Below, in pieces: positions 25,101 through 38,471 of a stretch of DNA of 64,000 nt. Source of the stretch: Kryptolebias marmoratus. Taxonomy: Eukaryota > Chordata > Actinopteri > Cyprinodontiformes > Rivulidae. The position numbers and the translations under genes are program-made. The first letter of the stretch is position 1. Each line of letters opens with the position of its first letter. The notes under the pieces were generated by a model, which was not told the origin of the DNA, did not search any database, and was given only the letters and a program-made list of their open reading frames with translations. The stretch lies in the NCBI RefSeq assembly GCF_001649575.2, contig NC_051451.1, positions 27,264,480-27,328,479 of the forward strand. The letters are read 5' to 3'.

Positions 25101-28100
25101 GTATTTTATTATTTAATATTATTTTTAAAAAGTTAGTGCTATTACCTAAACTTCACCGAAGATTCCTCGGGATCTGCAGGCGAGCTGCTTGAATCCAGCA
25201 GGAAAGTGTAATCGTGTGCTGTTCTCTAAAACAACATGCCCTCCGGCAACTCATTTATTTGCTTTCAAAGTGAAAAGAAGAACTTAATTCCTGCCGGGTT
25301 TCTCAGTGTGAATCAAACTGTGGAAAAATGAATAATAACATCATCTAAATGGAACATGAATCTCCCGCAAACTGTCCTCAAGACACAACAACAAAAAAAA
25401 AAGTTTAACTACAGAAACTGCTTTTTTTGCAAAAATCCGGTGATGAATAAGTTTCCTGAAACTTGCTAAAGAAGCTAAAACCGAGTTGTTAAACTCAAAA
25501 GAAGCAGAACACAAGCTAAAAGCTAAACATAGCTAGAAGTAGCAAAAGGGTTGCTGAAAGTAGAAAAATGGTGGCTAAAGTTAAAAGTAGCAGAGTGGCT
25601 AAAAGATTAAAGTAGCAAGACAATAGCTAGAAGCTAAAGGTAGCAAAAGGTTAGCTAAAAGCTAAAAGTAACTGAATGATAGCTAAAAGTAGCTGAAAAT
25701 TAAAGGTAGCAAAATGGAAGCTTAAAATAGCAAAATGGCAGCTAGAAGCTGAAAGTAGCAGTGGCTAAAAGCTTAAAGTAGCAAGACAGCAGCTAGAAGC
25801 TAAAGGTAGCAAAAGGCTAGCTAAAAGCTAAAAGTAACTGAATGATAGCTAAAAGTAGCTGAAAACTAAAGGTAGCAGAATGGAAGCTAGGCACTGAAAG
25901 TAGCAGAACGCTCACTCAGTGTTTTTTAAAATAAAGCTAAATATTTTGAAAAATTTAAAAAGTGACAAAGACCAAAAGTCAGAGCATCCATCTCCTGAAT
26001 GAGCTGAACGTTTTGATACATGAACAGCTAAAATAGCACAAGGTCTGCAGATGTTTTAGACCACAGGAGAACAGTAGTGTGAATGCTGATTCAGACAACT
26101 AATTTAGCTGTTTGTCGTCTCGTCAGTTACACAGACCTAACCTCAGGCATAAACACGCCGTGCGTCTCTTATTGTGACATCATGGCCGTGTGTAGGAGCA
26201 GCGTGGCCCATCAAGCCCAGGCTGTGAAAATCCCATCCGTCGGTCTGCTGATAACTACACGTCAGGACGTTTTTTTGACTAATCGGCTCAGGTTCATTTT
26301 ACACCTTGCTGAGCCCGTGTGTGGGGTTCACTTCAGCTGCATTACATTCACCGTATGGGGCGTGCGGCCTGCTAATGACACACGGCACGCTTCATGAAAT
26401 ACTTAATTTCCCCAGCTTTCCCTATCTGCAGCCATCTTGTCAGGCGTCAGTGACTGGGAATGTTATTTTTGTCCCTGGGGAGTAAACGCAGGAAGACTGA
26501 GCACACAGATAAAGTCAGTCAGACCCCAAACCCAAACTTCAGGTTATTAGACGGCAACTCGTCTGCCTGCCATTCTGTACGACTTATCTTCCATAAAGCC
26601 GAATGTCCTCATTACTTTGAGACACACACACATCCAAAAGAACATCGAACGCTTTCTTTTATACGTTATTCTGGGACGCATGATCTGCACAAACCTTCAG
26701 AGGTGGATCATTACTGCCAAATGGTTTTGGTTCAGATAGAGTGAGTCACTCCCAAAAAAATCCAAAATATTACTGAGAAAAACAATCAGAAAACTGAATT
26801 GAGCGGCTTTTTTCAGCTACAAACCTCCTTTTTTACAAACAAAATTAAAGCTTAATAATACTTGAAGGAATGCCTATCACCCGCTGCCTTCCTTAAGAGA
26901 TGATAAGACAAGACGTCAGGCTCAGAGGACGTGTTGGGAACGACTCTCAGCTACTACCACACCAACTTTTAGCACAGGGGCTGAAAAATGTACAAAATTT
27001 AGGAGTTAATTTAGTGTTTTCTGAGGTCAGTTGGCTGTGGTGGCCATCTGTCCACAGGTTCATGAAAGATTTTGGTTACAGACACAAAAAAGTTTTGTTC
27101 TTCTTTTGCCTTTCAGATGCTTTTAAAGATGGGTGATCATGTAATGTCTGTTTGCATATGTATTTGCGTTTGTTTATCTGTCTGTGAGAAAAAATATCCT
27201 GAACCAGTGGACTGATTTTAATGAAAACTCAGAAAATATTTATTGGATGTGCATCTACAACTAATTCACTTTCAGAATCTACTGGTTCCAAGATGGCTGC
27301 CATGGCTAATCAACCTTTAGCAAACACAAAAATGGCTATAACTCCGTCGCTTTTACAAACATTGAGGTAAAACTTGGTGTGGAGGTAGCTGAGCACCGTC
27401 TCTCTAATAGATCATGTGTTTATTGGAAACTTTGGGATGCAGAGCAGTAAGTAATGTGCGTTTCTTCGAGGAATGCTAGTTTCATTAGATGCTATTTTTG
27501 CTTCGAATGTAATTTTAGAGAAATGCATCAGTTACAGGAGGTGACAGAAGGTATTTTTGTCTGTGCAGCAGAGATGATTACCCTCACTTTAGTCGACTTA
27601 ATGTCTGAGTTCAGTTGGTAATGACATGCACAGCGTGAGCAACATTTTATCTCGCTGAGATATAATTGTAATCAGAGGGATCTGAAGAAGACAGACAGCG
27701 CGGGGTGAACTGGGTGGGATGCTGTGTTTTAGATGGAGCACATTTGCACATTCACTCAGGCAAAACTTACGACACCCAGTTTGTCTCCAGGTAGAAATTT
27801 GTCATTTTGTTTCTGATGACTGCATTAATAAAAATGTTGCACGGTGCTCTTCCTGACAGGAAAACAGTTGCTGTTAAAGAACAGAGGAGACACCGAGATA
27901 AGGTAACAGCTATAATGCTCCAGTCTGAAAATTCATCACAGGAACCAAAAAAGCTGTTTAATCAGAGCCTCAACAGCAGGCCCTCTCTTTCTATTTATTT
28001 ATTTTTATTTAACCAATAAATCACAAAAAACACCCACACTGCCTGCCTTATGTTGTAAAAATATCAAAATATTTTTAAAAATTACTTGAAAAAACTACTA

Positions 28101-31100
28101 ATAGTGTAATACTATTATGTTGCCTTCTTGCTGTGTGAATTTTATCTCAGTCACCTTTAAAAACTGTGAGGATTTAGGTTTTTGTGTTGCGGTTTGTTGT
28201 TTTTGTTATTATCTTGTTTCTGTTTGAGTTATTGTTCAGTTTAGTTTTTCCTGTTCTTGTTTGCCGTCACCATTCACTCCTCCCCCAGTCACTCTTTTGC
28301 CTTCATGCCACGCCTACCTACACCTGTCTTAAGTCTTGGCCTTTTGATTTTGTTTATTTTATTTTAATAAATTAGTTTTAAGATATGTCTGCACTCTGGG
28401 TTCGCCTCCTTCCCCACCCTCCCTGACAAAAACATGTTTCCTATTAGCCTAAACCTATTAATTATTGCATATACATCTGCAACTGATTCACTTTTGGTAA
28501 TAACCTGGTTCAAGATGGCCGTAGATACAGATATTGAGGTAAATCCTTGGTGTGGTTTTAGCTGAGAGTCGTTCACAGCACATACTCTGAGTGGGACATC
28601 TGGCAAATAACTGTATCTGAAAGAGTTTGATTAAAATGGCTGAAAGGCAGCTTGAGATGAGTTTAGTGTAAAACTGGATCAGATTTTATTGGTACAAAGA
28701 CGTAATAAAACGGTGAATCTAGCTTTAATCCCAAAACTGCATCAACAGGGCGTCCATGAATCGGTACAAATTAGTTAATCTTCACATCCCTGAATTGCAT
28801 CAGTAAAGTCATGCAGTATATCTTGATTTATCACAGTTTATAATTTAATGTCTGCTAATCAAATGCTGAAATCCCCCCAACTTTTGCACCACATGGCGAA
28901 AGAGCATTCTGTTCTGGTGTTTTAGGTTTTAACTCTCAGTCTTCGCCCTTTCTGACTGCTTAAGGTTGAGTTATTTTCTTCGCTCTCTGTTACAAATTGC
29001 ACTGAAGTTGTTCGCAGTCACAACGCGCCATCTTCGAAAATCAAGAGACACACTCAAGGCCGTTTGCCTGGTCATTTTTTGATTGCATTTGCACTCTCGG
29101 GAGGGCCACTCCTGCCAATCAGCGGGGCTTAAAAACCTACTTGTGTGTGCAGTCAGAGAGCTGGAGTCGAGGTCTGACCATCTGCCAGATCTGGGACCGG
29201 ATTCAAAATGAATTTTCCCACCAGAAATAAGCGATTATGCCGGTCGCGCGCTCATTCTTGGGGGCACCAACGTGTCAACTCTCCTTATTACTCCAGTCAT
29301 TTAATCATGGAGCTGGAGCTATTGAACCGTCTCTCATGAGATTTACAAGCTATTAGGATCAGAGGTTCTGTTGAGCCCTGTGGGAAATTCTTTTTCTTTT
29401 TTTTTTTTTTATGAGTGCATCGTCTGGTTAATTTAATGAGCAATTCCCTTTCCTCCCCTCACAAACCATCAAATGTAACTAGAGAATTGTAATCTTCATT
29501 AATAATCAGCGGATATAGTTGATATTTTCTAGCAACCATGAAAAGTGCAAACAGACAAACAGTTTTTGATGGCTTTGAGCCCATTTCTGGCCTAGTTTTG
29601 GCTGTTGGCGCTCAGAACAGCTGGTGTGGATCTGCAACATGACCAACATGCTGCTGGAATGACCTCTTTGTTGTCCGAGTGGAGAAGTTTCATTTTTTAA
29701 AGGTGGAAATGGATTCAAAAAGGCTGATATTTTAAAAATCTGCTTAAAGATGCTCATTTTAGCTCTCAGTAATTCACAAAATCAAACACAGAATTCTATA
29801 TTTAAACCTCATGACTTTCAGCTACTACCACACCAGATTTTTAGCACAATATCTGCAAAACCAATCTTTGAAAACAAACAGAAAAAAAAAAATTAAAATC
29901 AACTCTATATTTAACAGGACGCCAGCGAAGAGATGCTAACACAGGAGTGATGCTGGGTCTGTTTGGCTGCAGAGATCGAAACCAGCTGCAGACGGGGCAA
30001 TTGGTACCAAAAAAAAGAGAATTACAACCTGGAGGAGATCATGTTGTTATCAGACAGGAAGGATTTGAGCTTTTAACTTATTAGGCAAAATGAACCCAAA
30101 TTTAGCATTTTCGCTAATATTACAACAGCCCTAAATCGTGTAATTGTTGCACTTTTGTGTGGTTACAGTACTTTATAGCGTCTTCTTTTTGATGGATCTC
30201 CCAAGTTCCAACAAGTTGGTGTAAATCCTGAAGCAACTGAGATGAAGACTTTCCACCTGGAGAGCTTTTTAATTCAGACTGGGCAGTGTGACGTTCCAAG
30301 CTTTAAACTGCATGAGGCATTTATGGGAGCTAAATGAATCTTGCACCCCTTCCCTCCTGAGGGTCATTAGGGTCTAAAGCTTCATCTCCTGCAGTTTACA
30401 GCTTGGAACTTCTCACTCTCCAGTGTGGAATTGGAAAAAAGCTCCCTGGATGAGAAGTGAAATGACTTCAGCTGCAGAAAAGAAGTCCTAAAGTTTGTTT
30501 TTAAACTTTTAGGAGTTCTTTAAACATCTTTAAATACAGCCATTAACTATTTGGAGTTAACTCTGTCTGTGTGTTAGCAAAATAGCTGTTGTACCACTGG
30601 GTGAGTTTTATTTAAATTGTCAGAAAGCGTTCATTGGACGTACAGCTGATAAACCTTTGGAGCCAACCCAATTCATGATCGCTGTAGAGGCAAAGGGACC
30701 TTTAAAAAAACACCAAAATGGTTTTTATTTAATTAGATATTCTACTAAAATTTGATGTGGTAGTAGTTGAGAGTCATCCTGAACACTGACAGTGAAATCT
30801 GTCATGTTTTAACGTAAGACGATCTTGGTCTAAACCTTTAATCCTGAAATGCAGCAGGCGATGTGCATTCCTCCCAGGAATTCTAGGCCTTTTATTTTTA
30901 GTGTCTCATCCTATAAAACAGAGATTTCTAACGACGGATGAGAGTCGCAGCAAGTGATTCTCACTTTATTATAAATCCACACCTTTACACCCTCGACACG
31001 ACATGGAACAGGAAAATACATTTTGCTTAGGTTACATTTTTTACTCAGAAAAATCCTGTGTCTGCTTTTCCAGCAAAATCAAATCTTACCTCCTTCGCCA

Positions 31101-34100
31101 CGACTGGATTAAAATAAAGAGTAGCGGGTATGGATGGTTTAATAAAACTCTGCTGCTGCTGCACGGGGGCATTGGGATCAGGGAAGGAGAGGGGGGGCAG
31201 CTTCCTGACAAACTGAGGGTATGATCTGGATTTAATTATGCTACTTTATTTCATCATTATTTGACCTGAGCAGCGGGCTGCTGTCTGGAAAACTAATGCG
31301 ACCCCGAGTGTGTCGTTGATTTAGCAAAGCCTGAGGGATAATTGCGTTTTTAAAGAACAGAGGTTTCAATCAAGCTAGCAGCATTCTGGCAAACAGATTC
31401 CTACTGGATTAAAGGCACCACAAACAATTACTGTTAATGGGGCTTTTTATTGTTTTAGCTTGTGTCTGTTAGCAAAATATCTCCCAACACACTGAACAGA
31501 TTTTAATAAAACTCCCAGAGAATAACAGGAAATACGACTACAACTGATTAAGTTGTAGATTCATGATGGTCGCCATAGCTAATCCACTTTAGCAAACACA
31601 TAAATGGTTAAAACCTGCTTAGATACTGAGCTGAAAACGGGGGTAGTAGTAGCTGAGAGTTATTCCTAACACATACTTAGGGTACTTAAATGGTCGCTCT
31701 GGGTGACATCAAGGAATGTTTGGTCTTTGTTGTTGTTGTTTAAAAGGATTTGAGTATACAGAGGGTTTTAAGCCTGCAGGGGAGGTTGGTTTTGTAGTCA
31801 GGTTAATTATTTGTAGTTGGGAGTTTGGAAACTGAATTAGTTGCTGCAAACTGAGACTTTAAGCTGTTTCCAAACAAACGGTAAATAGACTGTAGTTATA
31901 AAGCACCTTCCCAGCCAACCAGCCTATTTGAAGCAATCCACACACATTCATGCAGCACTCTGCTACATCTCTACAAAACTAATCTGACCAATCAGAGCTT
32001 CAGATCACATTTACACACCGACGGGGCACATCGGAGGCAATGAGGGGTTCAGTGTCATGCCCAGGGTCACTGCTGCCAGGAATCAAACCTCCGACTCGTC
32101 TGTTGGAGGACGATCACTCTAACCACTGAGCCACAGCCGCCCATTAGTACAGCTTCTTGCTTTGGGATCTAACAGATGATTAGGTTACAAATCACCTCAC
32201 CTTGTTTATCTGCGATTGTAAAACTCAGTCACATTGTAATAACGGCCATCTCTGAATTTCCCCGATAGCAAACTGCATATTTAATCACAGTAACTTACAA
32301 TAAAACGCTGTTCTCACCTGCAGGCTTTTAAACGCTGCATTCAGCTTCAGATGAGCAGTAAATGTCACACAGTCTCTGTTTGTGTCCCTGGTTACAGTCA
32401 GGGAATTGGCTGAATGTGTCGGGAATGCAAAGCGTCACTTCGAACAGAGGAGCGGAGCGGGATGGATGCTGATTGACACCCGGCAAGCTCCTCCGAGAGA
32501 TTCCTTCTCAAAAAGGCTAAAGGGGAGAGAAAACGCCATCCTTCACATGTCACACAAAAGCCTGGGAGGGTGCTGGGTGTAAAACACAACAAACTGATCA
32601 AGAGGGTGTATTAAAACCCTGTTTTATAATGAGGAGCCATAAGGGGACTAATTTAGTGGGCAGCAGTTGTCTGTTAACCAGGAAAGCTCCAGGGACAGCT
32701 TGAGAAAGGTCAGGGACCTGTATTTGAGACAGGTGTCAGGAAATGCAGCAGTCTGAAGCTGGCAGGACACGACCACGGGGACACGAAGAGATTTCTGAAT
32801 CGGGGGAGCATGTTGGGAGGGCACCAGGAAGGAAAGGAGCCGGACCGTTACGCACCAATGATTTCCCTGGAGCTTCTTTATAATGCTCCACAGGTTCAGG
32901 GCTTGCAGTCACTGAGCATGCTGGGAAACTGCACCGGCTTTTAAGGCTCGTTTATATTGCTTTAACAGATTTGTTCAGCTTTTCCTTTTCCTCCTGCATC
33001 GATTGGTGGAAATGACCACTTTTTAATGTAAACATGGGTTAAGGAAGCCAAAGCAGTGAAGCCCTGTTATTGTGTGAAATCTGAATCAGAATTCACACTT
33101 TTGTTTTCCTGATTTTAGTTTCTTCTGTATGTTTTTGCAATCTAACTCCGTCTGCTGACTTTGTGCTGTTTTAGCCATTCATATCAAAGCGTTCAGCTCA
33201 TTCAGGAGACGGCTGGTGAGACTTTTGGTTTTTGTAACGATTCGGCTTTTTGAAATATTTACCTTTATTTACATTTTGTTTCTCAAAAACTCTTTGAAAT
33301 CTATTTTAGCGTACTTGTTACATTTGTAGCTTTTAGCTACTGTTTTGCTCATTTTGCTCATTTTAACTTTAACAATTCAGTTTCAGCTTCTTCATCAAAT
33401 TTCCTCAAAGTCATTCAGCCTTCAGCATTCATAGACAAGCCTTGTCAAGCACGGTGGTGGTAGCATCATGGTGAGTGGAATAATGAAGAATGAGGTTTTC
33501 CTCCGAATTCTTTAAGTTTACCTCAAACCTACAGCTGGAAAATGATTCCAAACACATATCAGAACTGGTTTCTTATTGGATAAAGCATCAGAACTGGTTT
33601 CTGATTGGATAAAGGGGGCTAATAGCCTTCCTGGCATGGTCCCGACCCAACGAGCCAGAATTCTGCTGAAGCTCGTTGAGACAACAAACCTGAGGTCCAG
33701 GTGATGCTCAGTAAAGGATGTTTAACCCAATATTAGTGGTTGGAGGTGGGGGTGGGGGGAATGGATTTATAAATTCAAGCTTGTTTCTTTAAACTGATTG
33801 AAGTTGGATCTTGTCTAATCGTCCCACCCGGGAAAAAAGAACGATTCACTCCTTAAAAGTCAAATCATGTGTGGAGGATCATGAAAAAATCCGATGAGTT
33901 GGAAGGAGGGGGGGTCACATGGAGGGAATTAAAGACATCCTGAAGGCTCACACAGATTGGAGACAAACGTGGGACGGGGACACTGTTGTCATACTCATTG
34001 TTCCTCCTGGAAAAGCTGACAGCAACAGGAAACAGATCTCCGCTCTGGTTCAGAAAGACATACAGATCAGTCGTAACGCCCACGGAGCCTCAAAGCCGCT

Positions 34101-37100
34101 CGTTAGCGACCTCAGAGCCCAAAGGTTAGAAGACAGAGCTCAGATAAAAGAAAAGGCACGTGTTCAAACAGAACGTCTGGACTTTTATGGATCTATAATC
34201 ACCTTCCAAACAGCTGCCGATGCTCTCGCTCAGTGACACCCTCACTTCGCTCGCCTCGGGCTGTGGAAGTTTTATAGATGAGGCTTGAATTCATTCCAGT
34301 CTCCCTCTCGGGTTTTTCTTCTTTTGTTGTTTTCTGACAAACCGTTGGCTGGGCTGAGTTTCATCATCAGTTTGATTTTCTTTCCACTCTGAAAAATCTT
34401 TTACCATTTTGATTTCTTTTTTTTTTCTCAGCTGCCTTGAAGATTTGTATCTTAGAAGTGATGTCACACGCAGAAAAACATATGCGTGTGTGAACATCAC
34501 CTAGAAGATCTCACTTGAAATGCAGAAGTTTTTTTTTTCTCTCCTTGTACAGCAATGAATGTCTTTAAACAGAAAACAAGTAAACAACAAAGAACTGGAT
34601 TAGAACCCAACCATCTTTTTACTGTTTTTGCCTGTGTTTGTTTCTGTCTCATAACCCAAAGGACAATTTTAATGAAACTTTCAGGAAATAATCATTGCCT
34701 GGACATCTAATAACAATTAACTTTTGGAGCAAACCCAATTTAAAATTGCTGCCACATCCAGCTGACTTAGAAAAATAGAAAAATGGCCACAACTCAGTCA
34801 GTTTTACAAATATTGTGCTAAAATCTTATGTGGCAGTAGCTGAGAGTTATTCACACCACATACTTTAACTTCTAGTCATTGTGTTACATATTTCTTGAGA
34901 CCTTGGCATTAACTGTTTGTGTTTTTGCAGCATCACGTTGGATCTCAGTTTGATTTTGCTGCGTGTTTGTTCAGCGATGTGTCTAATTAAAACCTCTAAC
35001 AGAAGCAGAGCCATCAGTAATGTGATTAGGTGTGTTTCCTGCTAAGTCACAGTTCCTGCACGGCGAACGGCGTTCGGTTTTTTGAGTCCCGTAATTTTGT
35101 TTCTGCAGATCGGTGTTGCTGTGATTTATCTGATGAAGAGCAGCAGACACACAGAGGTCACGCAGCTCCGCGGGCATGCTGGAGTCAAGGACGATTCAAT
35201 CAAGAAGCTTTTCACGGTAAATTCTTCGGATCAGGTCTAATCAGAGGACTGTAATTAATTTTAGTGAAAACTTGTGTCTACGTGATGTTGAAGTGTTTGA
35301 CTTTTGATGATGGAAAAGGGTAAATTAGTCAGAGTCTGTGTCTGTGAAGGGCTGGAAGACAGAATCCACTAATCAGTTCCATAAAAGCTGTCCGACCTTT
35401 ACGGCTTCAGTTCAGACAAAATAACAATTACACAGCCTACCTCACAACAGGAAGCTGACGGGGAAAAGAACTTTGTCACCCAAATATGATTTCACATCTA
35501 AAGTCCTGTCTGTACATGTCGGGACAGTTTCTTCTCTGTTCGTAAAAAATATCTCAATCCAAACCCAGCAGGTGGTGAGAACGTCCACATTTTATATATT
35601 TCATGCTAAGATAAAGATTCTCCCAAAACATTTGGATTTTAAATTTGTTTTGCTTGACACTGTTTATATTTTTCTCTCAGTTTTTAACACGATCCAAGTT
35701 TAAAAGCAGACGGAGGCAGAAAAACTGGTAAAAACGGCTCCATTTAAACTGCCAGATCATCAATTCTCTAAAACTTTGTTTTTATTTATTTACTTTATGA
35801 AACTTTGTTTGTAGATTGGCAGCAGAAAGTCTTAGTTCTTAAAAATATATGACCTAAAATTTACAAAGGGAAAAAAAACAAGATTCCTGAGAATTCATTG
35901 GACAAATGATCATTGTTTGGTTTGATTAATCTATTATTGGTTGCATGTCGTATTTTTTGTGCTAATCCTTTTTTTACCAGGCTGCGAACAGCCATGTTTC
36001 CTAACAACCTCGTTTTAGAATCCAGTTTCCTTCAGTAAGTTCACCTGCTGTCAGCGTTTTAACTAAAAACGCTCTGAACTGGTCTGACAGCAGAACCTGG
36101 AAGCTGAAGGACACAGAGACAGTCAGGAAGACCTCGCTTCTTATATATTTATAGATTCTGGCTATAGAGTGTGTTTGATGGAGGCTTCTTTATTTCTTCT
36201 GCTTCGTGTCTGTTTCTGTGTATGAGGCTGCAAATGGCAGTAATGGAAAAGACCTGAGGGGGGGAAAGAGAATCACAAAAATAAAAATAATGAACGGAGG
36301 AACTGTGAGAAATCTTCAGCCTGACAGTTTCATGTTTCACGACCAGCCAGCTTCCTTCCACTGAGGTGGAAACAGAAAAAATATTTTTAAAAAAACAGTT
36401 TACTGTGCAGCTAAAACCTCATTTGACCTTAAATTGGTTTTATTACAGGTTTTGTTACTTATTATTATTATCACTTACTTCCATGATAGACAGATCATCA
36501 TGTAAATTTTTTTTCTGTTAGCAAAATATCTCATGAACCACTGGACAAATTTAATGAAACTGGATCTACATCTACAAATTGTTAACTTTTAAAGTCAGAT
36601 GGATGTTAGAGCTGCCAAAAGCTTATTTAATTTAAAATACATGTATGAAATATCAAATAAACTGATAGAGTTTGTCTGTCTTATTCTGATCAATTTGAAT
36701 GACCTTTGACCTCCGATAAGTCTGTAATTTCAGGTTTCATTGTTTATCCATTCATGCATTTTAAATGTTTCCACTAACGTTAAAGACACTCATCACAAAG
36801 TCATGAAGACCGGTCACAAACTAAGAGATAATAATAATAAAATAAGAAACAAAACCTGCACAGTTTTCTTCTCCTATCGATGGTTAATGTGAACTTTTAA
36901 AATAAGAATTTTAAGTAAAATTTGTGAGCAGCTGCCACCTATATTGTGTGTTTTGAACCTACAGAGAGCAGGTGAAAAATGGAGAAGTCTGATAACGTTA
37001 ATGAATTATTTATCCTCTCATTTGTTGAGAAGACGACGCAGATAAAAGTGCTTTGTTTACATTAAGCGTGGACCCACATTTCAGAATTGCATACCAATAT

Positions 37101-38429
37101 ATTTAGAAAACTAACACTCTGAAACATTTGATTTAGCTCAGATTTTATAGTTTCCAATGAGAAGCTTTAAGAGGTCAGTTTTACTAGCTTGTTAGTCTGA
37201 GCTTCCTGTGACTCACAGTTTTCTTTAACTTCTGCTTAATTAGTAATTTTTACTCCCGGCTTATTTACTGTGACCATTAAAACCTTTAAAACACGGAGGG
37301 AGTTCGTTCCTTACCCCATCAGAAAACAACGTACCGGCACCGCTCGCTAAGTCCTTGAGTTACAGCTGTGGCTGTTGCCACGGCAACTGGGTTGTAGCGC
37401 GTACAACTGACAGCGAAGTCGGAAATAAACAAAGCGAACCCTGTTTGGTTTGGTTTGTTTACTGAATATTAGACAATTCTAATGGATGAATTCTCAGCTG
37501 CAGTTGGCTGTAAAAGTTTTAAGATGCACAGACTAAAAAACTTTAATTCCTCAAAGAAAAACTTCTTACAGGCTTGAACATAAACAGTGTTTTAACCATC
37601 AAACCATCAGACAATAACTTTACGGTAAAACACAGATACGAGCAAATTACTGTAAATTTCACATTTTAAATAAAAATACTGTAATATTTTTTACAGTTGT
37701 GTTTAAAAGGTTATTTACCATAAACAGAGTTGCAGCTTTCATAATTTTCCTCAAACAATGAACAGTTCTCTGCTGTGAAACTTACACTTTTAAAGAAAAA
37801 CTCAATGTATTGTGTCAGATGTTGTCATTTTAAAGTTCTGACAAACACAGCTGCTGATGGTATTTTACCATAAACTACACAGATTGAAGTTTAATTAGTA
37901 AAACTTTGACATTGATCAGTGATTCTCAAACCTTTCAGCAACAGAAACGTTCAACCTCAGATTCCTGTGACTGACGTCTATAAGCATTACTTATGAGCCA
38001 GAAAATCTTATTTTTTATTAGTTTGACTGCTTTTTAAAACATTTTACAATACTTATAGTAAAAGTGTGGCAGTAGTAAACATCTTAAAATTCTATTTAGT
38101 GTTTAGGAATCTTCTTAACACCCCTTGTTGTTTGACGACTCCGACTTTGGGAACCTCTGATCTAAATAACCATGAAAATAATGATAAATTAAATGTCTCA
38201 GGAAGGGAATGGCTTAGAGTCTTTTTAGTTTATCTTAGTCGATCTCATCCAAAGAGAACCTCTTAACCGTGTCCTAAATTCATGAAGTGCTCTTTCACAA
38301 AGAGTGTAATTAAATAGCTTCTTCTATATATTTGAATCTATTCCGTCTGTCCGTTCAGCAATTTAAATCAATTATGTCCAAAACTAGGATGCTATATGAA
38401 GACGCAAAATGATCCAATTCAAATTTGAT

Positions 38430-38471
<42 letters not shown>

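Noticed and set aside
32060..32142. A true tRNA gene on the minus strand
   Set aside because: Same reasoning: tRNA-like boxes only, with a long unrelated body and repeat tail.
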